A DNA stretch of 10,870 nt from the NCBI GenBank assembly GCA_030636065.1, contig DAOVXR010000030.1, positions 1-10,870 on the forward strand. Reading direction: 5' to 3'. Shown piece after piece: positions 1-5,727 of this stretch (position 1 is the stretch's first letter; each line of letters opens with the position of its first letter). The position numbers were made by a program, and so were the translations under genes. A model generated the notes under the pieces. That model was not told the DNA's origin and searched no databases. It worked only from the letters and a program-made list of their open reading frames with translations. Source of the stretch: Sedimentisphaerales bacterium (GTDB lineage: Bacteria; Planctomycetota; Phycisphaerae; Sedimentisphaerales; SM23-30).

Positions 1-241
1 CGATGTAAGTCTTTATTCTACGTACAAAACCGGGTTTTCACTTTTTGTAATATTTTGTAATATTTATACCAATTATACCCGAAAATCGTTAAAATTTTGC
101 GTTTTGCCGAATTGCGGCGAAAATTTTTTCTCCAAAATCGACAGTTTTCGACCGGTTTTCGACAATATTTAGTACAAACAGCCATATTTTGAGTAAAAGT
201 GAATTTGACGATAAATCGGAAACTTTTTTTTGAGATTTTAC
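1..241. other. AT-rich non-coding leader region
   Basis: No convincing gene is visible. The stretch is strongly AT-rich and holds small direct repeats: TTTTGTAATATT occurs twice with a 10-base period (43-54 and 53-64), and GTTTTCGAC occurs twice with an 11-base period (144-152 and 155-163). A weak GCCG/CGGC hairpin lies near 107-119. An open frame on the minus strand across this region has low-complexity composition and overlaps the regulator gene antisense, so it is not called. The region probably separates the ArsR cassette from a gene outside the window. Confidence 0.6.
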
Positions 242-269
242 TTGACTATTTGGCCAAATAGACAATAAT
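242..269 (+). promoter_or_regulatory. Sigma-70-like promoter of the ArsR-permease-thioredoxin cassette
   Basis: The -35 element is TTGACT (242-247) and the -10 is AATAAT (264-269), with a 16-bp spacer. The predicted transcript starts near 276, which argues against translation from the upstream in-frame GTG at 276 and supports the ATG at 327. The spacer is almost entirely occupied by a perfect palindrome, the expected geometry for a repressor that blocks RNA polymerase. Confidence 0.7.
246..261. promoter_or_regulatory. Probable ArsR-family operator
   Basis: CTATTTGGCCAAATAG is a perfect 16-bp palindrome that begins inside the -35 box and ends two bases before the -10 box. ArsR/SmtB proteins are dimers that bind AT-rich dyads overlapping their own promoters and leave when metal(loid) binds. 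Because the site lies directly upstream of an ArsR-family gene, autoregulation is the simplest reading. Binding itself is inferred. Confidence 0.7.
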
Positions 270-326
270 AAAAGAGTGAAAGAGGTGGACGAGTGGAAAT
301 TTTTTAATTTTGGAGAGTGGATTGGT

Positions 327-647
327 ATGGATGACAAAACATCAGCGAAATATGAAGCCCGAGCCGAGATCATTAAGGCGCTGGCTCATCCGACACGTCT
401 TTATATAGTCGATCAGTTGTCACGCGAGGAAAAATGTGTCTGCGAACTGACTGAAAAAATCGGGGCGGATATGTCAACAGTATCGAGGCATCTTTCCGTT
501 CTGAAAAAGGCCGGGATTGTCCAGATGGATAAACGAGGACTAAAAGTTTTTTACCGACTGAGAGTGCCTTGTATTATGAAATTTTTCGAGTGCGCCGAAT
601 CGGTCATCCGAAACACAGCCAAAGAACAATTGGGTATGGTTGAATGA
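327..647 (+). CDS. ArsR/SmtB-family metalloid-sensing repressor
   Basis: A 106-residue winged-helix transcriptional repressor of the ArsR/SmtB family, expected to act as a cytoplasmic dimer on its own promoter. The alpha-helical stretch with LAHPTRL near residues 19-25 and the helix-turn-helix with STVSRHLSVLKKAG (about 50-63) are typical. KCVCEL (residues 36-41, Cys37 and Cys39) matches the As(III)/Sb(III)-binding ELCVCDL motif of ArsR. The third cysteine of the E. coli type is absent, but Cys82 and Cys89 lie in the C-terminal helix. The start chosen is ATG 327, with GGAG 11 bases upstream. An in-frame GTG at 276 would add 17 residues but coincides with the likely transcription start. The stop codon overlaps the permease start as ATGA, so the two are translationally coupled. 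Confidence 0.88.
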   Translation: MDDKTSAKYEARAEIIKALAHPTRLYIVDQLSREEKCVCELTEKIGADMSTVSRHLSVLKKAGIVQMDKRGLKVFYRLRVPCIMKFFECAESVIRNTAKEQLGMVE

Positions 648-1939
648 GCTGGAAAAAAGAATGGAAAATGTTGGTGGTTATGGTTGGGGTATTCCTCGGC
701 TGTTATTTTCTGCCGGTAGAAAGCAAACAGTTCGACGGGCCAATCGGGGAATCGCTACGACTACTTAAATGGTACGCGAGAGAACATGTGGTACTCTGTC
801 TAATACCGGCCTTTTTTATCGCGGGCGCCATAGCAGTGTTCGTCAGCAAAGCGGCAGTAATGAAATACCTCGGTGCCGACGCCAACAAGATAATAGCTTA
901 CAGCGTAGCAAGTGTTTCAGGGACAATTCTGGCTGTCTGCTCCTGCACTGTACTGCCGCTGTTCGCAGGGATATATCGGATGGGCGCGGGACTTGGGCCG
1001 GCTGTGGCGTTTCTGTATTCAGGGCCGGCGATTAACGTATTAGCGATAATCCTGACCGCGAGAATTCTCGGAATGGAACTTGGACTGGCCCGGGCAATCG
1101 GAGCAATCATATTCAGTATAGTAATCGGGCTTCTGATGCATTTTATCTACCGCAAAGAAGAACTGGAAAAAGCCAACAGCCAAACCGCGATACCAGAAGA
1201 AGGTATAAAAAGATCGCTGGGACAAAACGCAATCTATTTCCTGAGCATGGTCGGAATATTAGTCTTTGCCAACTGGGGGCAGCCCGGCGAAAGCTCCGGC
1301 CTGTGGTTTGTGATATTTTCATTCAAATGGGCCGTTACCAGTATATTCGCCGGTGCGTTCGCAGTTATTCTCATCGCGTGGTTCGGACTGAAATGGTGGA
1401 AAGTATTGTCGGCGGCAGTGCCGGTAATCCTGCTCGGCATTATCTTTCCAGACCAACCGATGATCGCCTTCGTAACAGCGATAATCGGATTGTCAATAAT
1501 CACCGGCTCAGACCAGGGCGAAACGGGCGAATGGTTCTCATCATCATGGGGATTCGCGAAACAAATTCTGCCACTATTATTGTTCGGAGTTGTTATCGCC
1601 GGCGCCCTGCTGGGGCGGCCAGGCCACGAAGGACTGATCCCAAACGACTGGATTGTTCGCTCAGTAGGCGGTAATTCGATAAGCGCCAACCTGTTCGCCT
1701 CGGCTGCGGGAGCATTTATGTACTTCGCCACACTTACAGAAGTACCCATCCTGCAAGGGTTGATAGGAGCGGGAATGGGTAAAGGACCTGCCCTTGCACT
1801 ACTGTTGGCGGGACCGGCACTATCATTACCAAATATGCTTGTTATCCGATCGGTACTGGGAACAGGAAAGACTATGGTTTTTGTGTCTCTTGTGATTGTG
1901 ATGGCAACTATAAGCGGATTAATCTTCGGGATGATTTGA
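644..1939 (+). CDS. ArsP/YraQ-type permease (PF03773/COG0701)
   Basis: A 431-residue polytopic inner-membrane protein of the DUF318/ArsP_1 permease family, whose characterised members (ArsP) export trivalent organoarsenicals. About 8-10 hydrophobic helices are visible. The sequence shows an internal duplication: GLGPAVAFLYSGPAINVL (about 117-134) is echoed by GKGPALALLLAGPALSLP (about 379-396). The first copy is preceded by Cys99-Ser-Cys101 in a membrane helix, followed by TVLPLF, a hallmark of this family and a plausible metalloid or thiol site. The gene overlaps the repressor by four bases (ATGA), and a thioredoxin gene follows, an arrangement seen widely with this permease family. The substrate could be an arsenical, another soft metalloid or a thiol compound, and the sequence does not decide between them. 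The symbol arsP is withheld for that reason. Confidence 0.87.
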   Translation: MSWKKEWKMLVVMVGVFLGCYFLPVESKQFDGPIGESLRLLKWYAREHVVLCLIPAFFIAGAIAVFVSKAAVMKYLGADANKIIAYSVASVSGTILAVCSCTVLPLFAGIYRMGAGLGPAVAFLYSGPAINVLAIILTARILGMELGLARAIGAIIFSIVIGLLMHFIYRKEELEKANSQTAIPEEGIKRSLGQNAIYFLSMVGILVFANWGQPGESSGLWFVIFSFKWAVTSIFAGAFAVILIAWFGLKWWKVLSAAVPVILLGIIFPDQPMIAFVTAIIGLSIITGSDQGETGEWFSSSWGFAKQILPLLLFGVVIAGALLGRPGHEGLIPNDWIVRSVGGNSISANLFASAAGAFMYFATLTEVPILQGLIGAGMGKGPALALLLAGPALSLPNMLVIRSVLGTGKTMVFVSLVIVMATISGLIFGMI

Positions 1940-1946
1940 ATTAGTT

Positions 1947-2000
1947 GTGAGTGGTGAGTGGTGAGAAAGAGAGAAAATGGCGGGCACGGCCCGCCCTACC
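1947..2000 (+). repeat. Dispersed intergenic repeat, copy 1: GTGAGTG tandem plus GC hairpin
   Basis: Starting 7 bases after the permease stop, the 7-mer GTGAGTG is repeated (1947-1953, 1954-1960, then partial). A purine-rich tail follows to 1975. Next comes a hairpin GGCGGGC-ACG-GCCCGCC (1979-1995) directly followed by CTACC. The 22-base segment 1954-1975 matches 9426-9447 at 21 of 22 positions, and a hairpin of the same design occurs there. The copy sits inside the operon, between permease and thioredoxin. Confidence 0.75.
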
Positions 2001-2041
2001 GAAGAACCAGTGAACGATTACAAGAAAGAAAGAGGTGAATA

Positions 2042-2275
2042 ATGAGTAAGTTACAAATACTGGGGACCGGATGTCCCAAATGTAAAGCGCTGGCGGAGAA
2101 CGTCGAGGCGGCTGCCAAAGAACTGGGAATCGAATACGAACTGGAGAAAGTTACCGACATCAATGAGATTATGAAATTCGGCGTGATGATGACTCCCGCG
2201 TTGGCAGTAGATGGCGAAGTGAAAGTAGTGGGCAAAGTACCCCCGACAGAAGAAATCAAGGAAATGCTGATCTGA
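2042..2275 (+). CDS. Minimal thioredoxin-fold protein (Thioredoxin_3 type)
   Basis: A 77-residue cytoplasmic redox protein of the small archaeal/bacterial thioredoxin family (TM0996/MTH895-like). The active site GTGCPKC lies at residues 8-14 (Cys11, Cys14), and the cis-proline loop MMTPALAVDG is near residues 49-58. The protein is much shorter than classical thioredoxin (about 105 residues), which is normal for this subfamily. A strong Shine-Dalgarno AGAGGTGA lies just before ATG 2042. It is the last gene of the cassette, 102 bases behind the permease. Members of this family often accompany COG0701 permeases, where they probably reduce a permease or regulator cysteine pair or the thiol-bound substrate. 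That role is inferred. Confidence 0.88.
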   Translation: MSKLQILGTGCPKCKALAENVEAAAKELGIEYELEKVTDINEIMKFGVMMTPALAVDGEVKVVGKVPPTEEIKEMLI

Positions 2276-2308
2276 GGGAATTGAAAGATACGGTGTAACA
2301 ATATTATG

Positions 2309-2661
2309 GTATCGTCCCAAAATTGGTGGATAAAGATGTCTATGACATACTGTCAGTATATACCGAAAAAATCTTCCTTTTTAGGTGCTCCGAATTTGAC
2401 TTTTTTAATTTTCACAAGAGAGACTGTTCAGCAGGTGAAAGCAACAAAATGAAAAGCAGGATATTTCGTATTATCCGGTATTGTATATAACCTTTTGGCT
2501 ATACTTAAGCTGCTTTCACCTGAAAGTAAATTATGAGTAAAAATAAAAAAAGTAAAATTCTCCACCCCGAAAAAGAGTATTTTTTCTCGGTCTGGTGATT
2601 GTCAGTGAACGAATGATAAAATTTCTTGTCTCTTAATTCTCCCCTAATTGCGGGACACTAC
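2309..2661. mobile_element. Candidate MITE or decayed insertion sequence with terminal inverted repeats
   Basis: This is the only sizeable content of the gap between the thioredoxin stop and the acetyltransferase. Both ends, read inward, share GTAnnGTCCCnnAATT followed by nGnGGAnAA (left 2309-2333, right 2661-2637), 18 matches in 25 positions. The interior (about 300 bp) has no reading frame of note but does contain a 12-bp inverted repeat (2432-2522), an imperfect hairpin (2567-2590) and two overlapping short palindromes (2343-2355 and 2347-2359). No clear target-site duplication is seen. The size and structure fit a non-autonomous element, but the family is not recognised. Confidence 0.5.
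2432..2522. repeat. Perfect 12-bp inverted repeat enclosing 67 bases
   Basis: CAGGTGAAAGCA (2432-2443) is exactly complemented by TGCTTTCACCTG (2511-2522). The enclosed 67 bases contain a smaller stem GGATA/TATCC (2459-2463 and 2472-2476). Transcribed in either direction this would fold into a long stem with an internal hairpin. It could be a structured RNA, or an inner palindrome of the surrounding candidate MITE. Confidence 0.6.
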
Positions 2662-2667
2662 TGACAC

Positions 2668-2696
2668 GTTATAATAGCTATAATTTTTACTGTCAA
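2668..2696 (-). promoter_or_regulatory. Orphan near-consensus promoter reading leftward
   Basis: On the minus strand TTGACA (2696-2691) and TATAAC (2673-2668) are separated by exactly 17 bp. This is one of the best sigma-70 matches in the window, yet no minus-strand gene follows. The transcript would start near 2661, at the edge of the candidate MITE, and run through its inverted repeats. The -35 box overlaps the stop codon of the acetyltransferase. It may drive a small RNA or be a chance match. Confidence 0.45.
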
Positions 2697-3160
2697 GGCT
2701 TCAGTTTCAACATCATGGCGATTTCGTCACAGTTATCCTGCCTGGGACAGTGGACGCAATCGGACCATACCTTCAACGGAAGTGAATCCATCGGAACCTG
2801 AATAAACCGGAGTTTTTGGAAAAATTCCGGCTCAAGGGTAAGAGTGAATATCCGCGGCAGATGCAGTTGGAGAGCCTCCTCAATAACAGCCCGGACCAAA
2901 GCAGAACCAATACCACGGCCCTGAAAACCGTCCCGGACGGCGAGGGATTTCACCTCCGCCAGGTCAGCCCAGATAATCTGCAACCCACAGCAGCCGACCG
3001 TCCGGCCATCAAGTTCGTAAATCTTGAAGTCCCGCAACGATTCGTAGAGGTCGGCTACAGAACGAAAAAGCATACGACCCCGCTCGGCATGTGAGTTTAT
3101 AAGCTCACGCAGATCGGCGACATCGTCTAATCGGGCATTGCGGATCAATGTTTTGCTCAA
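2693..3160 (-). CDS. Short-form N-acetylglutamate-synthase-like GNAT acetyltransferase (COG1246 type)
   Basis: A GNAT acetyltransferase of about 155 residues that transfers an acetyl group from acetyl-CoA, probably to glutamate as the first step of arginine synthesis, as for short-form ArgA. With the TTG start at 3160, LYESLRDF lies at 38-45, the acetyl-CoA loop QGRGIG at 80-85, and the C-terminal DCVHCP with Cys144 followed by DE at 134-146 (Cys135, Cys138, Cys144). That last signature is characteristic of this subfamily. The 5' end is uncertain. An open frame runs to a TTG at 3220, but its extra 20 residues are just translated AT-rich repeat. The TTG codons at 3160 and 3148 both place the conserved IRNARLDDV at the N-terminus. 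None has a good ribosome site. The gene lies downstream of the GH109-like gene on the same strand, about 125 bases away. Confidence 0.75.
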   Translation of the reverse strand: MSKTLIRNARLDDVADLRELINSHAERGRMLFRSVADLYESLRDFKIYELDGRTVGCCGLQIIWADLAEVKSLAVRDGFQGRGIGSALVRAVIEEALQLHLPRIFTLTLEPEFFQKLRFIQVPMDSLPLKVWSDCVHCPRQDNCDEIAMMLKLKP

Positions 3161-3275
3161 TGTAAAATATAAAATAAACAACCGAAAAACAATGTAAAAT
3201 ATAAAATGTAAAATAAACAACCGAAAAGAAGGCTTTCTTCTCTTTTATTTTCAATTGTATATTTAATATTTTACA
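3158..3275. repeat. AT-rich direct and inverted repeats between two minus-strand genes
   Basis: CAATGTAAAATATAAAAT occurs at 3158-3175 and again at 3190-3207. Each copy is followed by a segment ending AAATAAACAACCGAAAA, the second after an extra TGTAAAAT unit. The core TGTAAAATAT (3193-3202) recurs inverted as ATATTTTACA (3266-3275). A short AGAAG/CTTCT hairpin (3227-3241) lies between them and may act as a weak terminator for the gene at 3286-4677. The repeats abut the likely start of the acetyltransferase and obscure it. Confidence 0.7.
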
Positions 3276-3285
3276 ATGATACGGG

Positions 3286-4677
3286 TTATACTTCCATCAG
3301 GTGCAGTGGGCGTTTGATTTTCCATTTGCCGCGGGTGAAGTCCGGAAAATCAACAGGTTTGCTTCTATTGGCGACCGATATTTCGCTTAGCTCCGAGACG
3401 ACACTCCATGTAACCGCGTCATACACGTCCATATCCGGCACGATGCCTTTCCGCAAAGCGTTGATCAGTCGATAATCCTCAATAAAGTCCATACCGCCAT
3501 GTCCGGCGCCTTTGGCTTTTTCTTTCAGGGCTTTCTGAAGGGGATGCTCATATTTTTCTTTGTACTTATCAAACGGTTCCCAGTTATGGCCTTTGCTTTT
3601 GCCCTCGATATGGATTTTTTCTTCGGGGTATTTGCGGACTATACCGTTGGTTCCCTGAACGAGGATACAACGGCTGTAAGGCCGGGGCGTATCGCAATCA
3701 TGGCCGAGGGTTATAGTCTTGCCGAGGGCAGTGCGGATAAGGGACGTATTAACATCGCCCAACGCGTATTTTTGCCGGGACAGCCTATGGTCCGGTCCGA
3801 ATTTTCTGGCGGCATAGATGCTAAGCCCCCTTGAGTTGCAACTCATAGAAACCAGATAATCCAATCTGTCGCCCCTGTTGATGTCCAGACATTGCGCGAT
3901 CGGGCCAAGGCCGTGTGGGGGATAGAGATTACCATTGCGTTTAATAGAGTGTTCGAGTCGCCATTCGGCCTCACCGGGTCTGGGTTTGCCGTTTTTGTCG
4001 CAATTTAATTTTAAATGACGCAGGTCGTGCATATATCCACATTCGGCGTGCAGGATTTCGCCGAAGAGCCCCTTCCTGATCATATTAAGGATTATTAATT
4101 CCGTGCTGTCGTAACAGCAGTTCTCCATCATAACACAGTGTTTTTTTGTTTTTTCGGAGGTTTCAACCAACTGCCAACATTCTTCAATAGTAAGGGCGGC
4201 GGGTATTTCGGTGGCGGCGTGTTTGCCGGCCTTCATTGCCGCCACGCAAACCGGTACATGCCATTCCCAAGGTGTGGCGGTATAGACCAGGTCCAAATCT
4301 TCCCGTTCACACATACGTATAAAGTCGGTTTTGCCGTTGGTATAGCCGGTTGGTTTTTTCTGGCCGGCCTTTACCACCATCTTCTGAACGATATCTACAC
4401 GGTTAGGTTTAATGTCGCAGACGGCCCGAACTTCGACACCTTCGATTTTCAGCAGATTTTTCACATGATTAGTACCCATGCCGCCTACACCGACATATCC
4501 CACACGAATCACTTCGAGAGGCGGTGCGGCGTACTCGATCATGGCAGCTTCGGTTTTCAGGAGCTTACGAGGCGTCTTTTGAGAGACGGTAGCACAGCCT
4601 GAAAGGCCCATGGCCGTACCCATTCCGGTCATCGCCCCGATTTTCAGGAATTCTCGACGATTGGTTGCGTTACTCAT
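3286..4677 (-). CDS. Tat-exported Gfo/Idh/MocA-fold protein, GH109-like glycosidase
   Basis: A 463-residue protein with a Tat signal (NRREFLK, residues 6-12) and a lipobox-like LSGC ending at Cys28, so it is probably exported folded and perhaps lipid-anchored. A Rossmann NAD-binding motif VGVGGMG (62-68) follows. YTATPWEWH (132-140), KHAATEIPA (152-160), the WRLEH region (239-243) and NLYPPHGLGP (250-259) closely resemble GH109 alpha-N-acetylgalactosaminidases, which keep NAD bound and cleave the glycosidic bond by an oxidation-elimination route. Tyr252 and His255 have the three-residue spacing of the active-site Tyr/His pair of that family, and Glu157 fits its conserved Glu. ATG 4677 is preceded by GGAG and by a good promoter. 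A plain sugar-oxidoreductase role remains possible. The substrate may be a GalNAc-containing glycan, but this is not shown. Confidence 0.85.
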   Translation of the reverse strand: MSNATNRREFLKIGAMTGMGTAMGLSGCATVSQKTPRKLLKTEAAMIEYAAPPLEVIRVGYVGVGGMGTNHVKNLLKIEGVEVRAVCDIKPNRVDIVQKMVVKAGQKKPTGYTNGKTDFIRMCEREDLDLVYTATPWEWHVPVCVAAMKAGKHAATEIPAALTIEECWQLVETSEKTKKHCVMMENCCYDSTELIILNMIRKGLFGEILHAECGYMHDLRHLKLNCDKNGKPRPGEAEWRLEHSIKRNGNLYPPHGLGPIAQCLDINRGDRLDYLVSMSCNSRGLSIYAARKFGPDHRLSRQKYALGDVNTSLIRTALGKTITLGHDCDTPRPYSRCILVQGTNGIVRKYPEEKIHIEGKSKGHNWEPFDKYKEKYEHPLQKALKEKAKGAGHGGMDFIEDYRLINALRKGIVPDMDVYDAVTWSVVSELSEISVANRSKPVDFPDFTRGKWKIKRPLHLMEV

Positions 4678-4735
4678 AATTCGTTCTCCATAGTAAAATC
4701 AAAGTTTTATAAGAAAACACAGGCAGTTTTGCGGT

Positions 4736-4765
4736 ATTATACATAAAATCAGCGTATAAACGCAA
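4736..4765 (-). promoter_or_regulatory. Promoter of the GH109-like gene
   Basis: On the minus strand TTGCGT (4765-4760) and a perfect TATAAT (4741-4736) are separated by 18 bp. This gives a leader of about 50 bases before ATG 4677. GCGT/ACGC arms (4752-4763) overlap the -35 region and could be an operator. Confidence 0.6.
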
Positions 4766-4796
4766 GTAAAACTTATCTGTTTACCGGGACGGCATT

Positions 4797-5663
4797 GTGA
4801 GTTATGTTACTGTTGTGGAAAGTCAAACAGCAGGGGCTAACAAGGAAAAAATCGTGATGAGTAGAGGCAAACACGAAGTAACGTTTTATACATATCCGAA
4901 GTATATATTCTGCTGGCCGTTGATTGTGGTGGGTTTTGGATTATGGTTTATCGCACCATCAACGCAAACCGGACAGAAGCCACCTTCGCCAATTGACGAG
5001 ACGGCTGTGGTTGAGTCTGCCGAACCGGAAGCCAGCTCGCAAACAACAGGGCTGAAGGCACTTTTTGAGACGGTCGATTCGGCCAGGCTCTCGGAAACGC
5101 TGGCCTGGGTGTGGGCCATTACAGCGATAGTTGTGCTGGTAACGCTGGGGTTCGACCTCAATCGCAATTATGCGGCTTTCTGGTTAGTGCTGACAGGTGG
5201 GTGCTGGGCGATGATTTTGTGGCTGAGGGATGTCAAAAGCGTGAAGATTTTCTCGCAAATCTATACCTTCTTCGCAGACCTCGACCCGCAATATTCCAAA
5301 TCTCTGGGACTTCTTGTCAGTATTGTGCTTGCGGCACTCTATATCGTGATGTGGATATGGACACGGCTGAACTCAAAATGGCGGATCACACACAATGAGT
5401 TCGAACACTATGAGTTCGGCCGAATGGACGATTCGCTGGCACGCGGCGCCAAACGGGTGCGAACGAGCTATCCGGACCTATTCGAGTTTTTGCTCTGTAT
5501 GGCGGGCGACTTGATTATCTTCGATTCGGTGGGCCAACGGGAACTGCGGAGAATCCCCCATGTTCCGCTATTACCGCTGGTCAGGCGAAAAATCAATCGT
5601 ATCCTGGAGAAAACGGCGATTACCGCAGGGGAAATCGAAGACGAATCCGGCGAAGAAGGGTGA
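4797..5663 (+). CDS. Four-helix membrane protein of unknown function with a C-terminal cytosolic domain
   Basis: No family is recognised with confidence. The 288-residue product has one hydrophobic helix near 36-53, a Pro/Ser/Glu-rich linker (about 54-98), three more helices (about 102-119, 125-143, 169-189) and a charged C-terminal domain (190-288) that ends very acidic (EDESGEEG). The pattern WRITHNEFEHYEFGR after the last helix, followed by GDLIIFDS and IPHVP, resembles bacterial PH-like membrane domains, but this is only a guess from layout. The start is uncertain. GTG 4797 has no clear ribosome site, whereas AAGGA (4842-4846) would serve GTG 4854 or ATG 4857 and give a protein 19-20 residues shorter that starts just before the conserved-looking HEVTFYTYPKY. 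The gene is divergent from the GH109-like gene and convergent with tadA. Confidence 0.75.
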   Translation: MSYVTVVESQTAGANKEKIVMSRGKHEVTFYTYPKYIFCWPLIVVGFGLWFIAPSTQTGQKPPSPIDETAVVESAEPEASSQTTGLKALFETVDSARLSETLAWVWAITAIVVLVTLGFDLNRNYAAFWLVLTGGCWAMILWLRDVKSVKIFSQIYTFFADLDPQYSKSLGLLVSIVLAALYIVMWIWTRLNSKWRITHNEFEHYEFGRMDDSLARGAKRVRTSYPDLFEFLLCMAGDLIIFDSVGQRELRRIPHVPLLPLVRRKINRILEKTAITAGEIEDESGEEG

Positions 5664-5673
5664 AATTTAAGAG

Positions 5674-5698
5674 CACCTCTCTGAAATACAGAAAGGTG
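5674..5698 (-). terminator. Hairpin between two convergent genes, probable tadA terminator
   Basis: Arms 5674-5683 and 5689-5698 form a 10-bp stem with a 5-base loop. As plus-strand RNA the stem has one C-A mismatch. As minus-strand RNA this becomes a G-U pair, giving a fully paired helix, which suggests it serves the tadA transcript. It begins about 30 bases beyond the tadA stop. The following U-run is poor (CTCTTAAATTTC), so termination may be weak. Confidence 0.45.
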
Positions 5699-5727
5699 GC
5701 ACCCAAGCCCCCAGCCTGCCGGTGTTT

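Noticed and set aside
276..326. N-terminal extension of the ArsR-type repressor from GTG 276
   Set aside because: It coincides with the predicted transcription start and has no ribosome site, and the added 17 residues do not resemble the family.
89..373. Minus-strand open frame of 94 codons opposite the ArsR-type gene
   Set aside because: It has low-complexity composition, no ribosome site and no recognisable domain, and it overlaps the promoter, operator and start of a well-supported gene.
1234..1749. Minus-strand open frame of 171 codons inside the permease gene
   Set aside because: The permease frame on the plus strand has clear family motifs and operon context. The antisense frame has a start with no support and no domain.
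1947..2000. CRISPR-like array from the GTGAGTG repeats
   Set aside because: The unit is only 7 bases with no spacers, and the second copy is 7 kb away. No cas gene is present.
2309..2661. A coding gene inside the gap after the thioredoxin gene
   Set aside because: Only very short frames exist on either strand (for example MKSRIFRIIRYCI), without ribosome sites.
2670..2675. Plus-strand promoter TTGCGG-16-TATAAT at 2648-2675
   Set aside because: It would only read antisense into the acetyltransferase, and the overlapping minus-strand TTGACA-17-TATAAC is the better match. The AT-rich dyad probably creates both.
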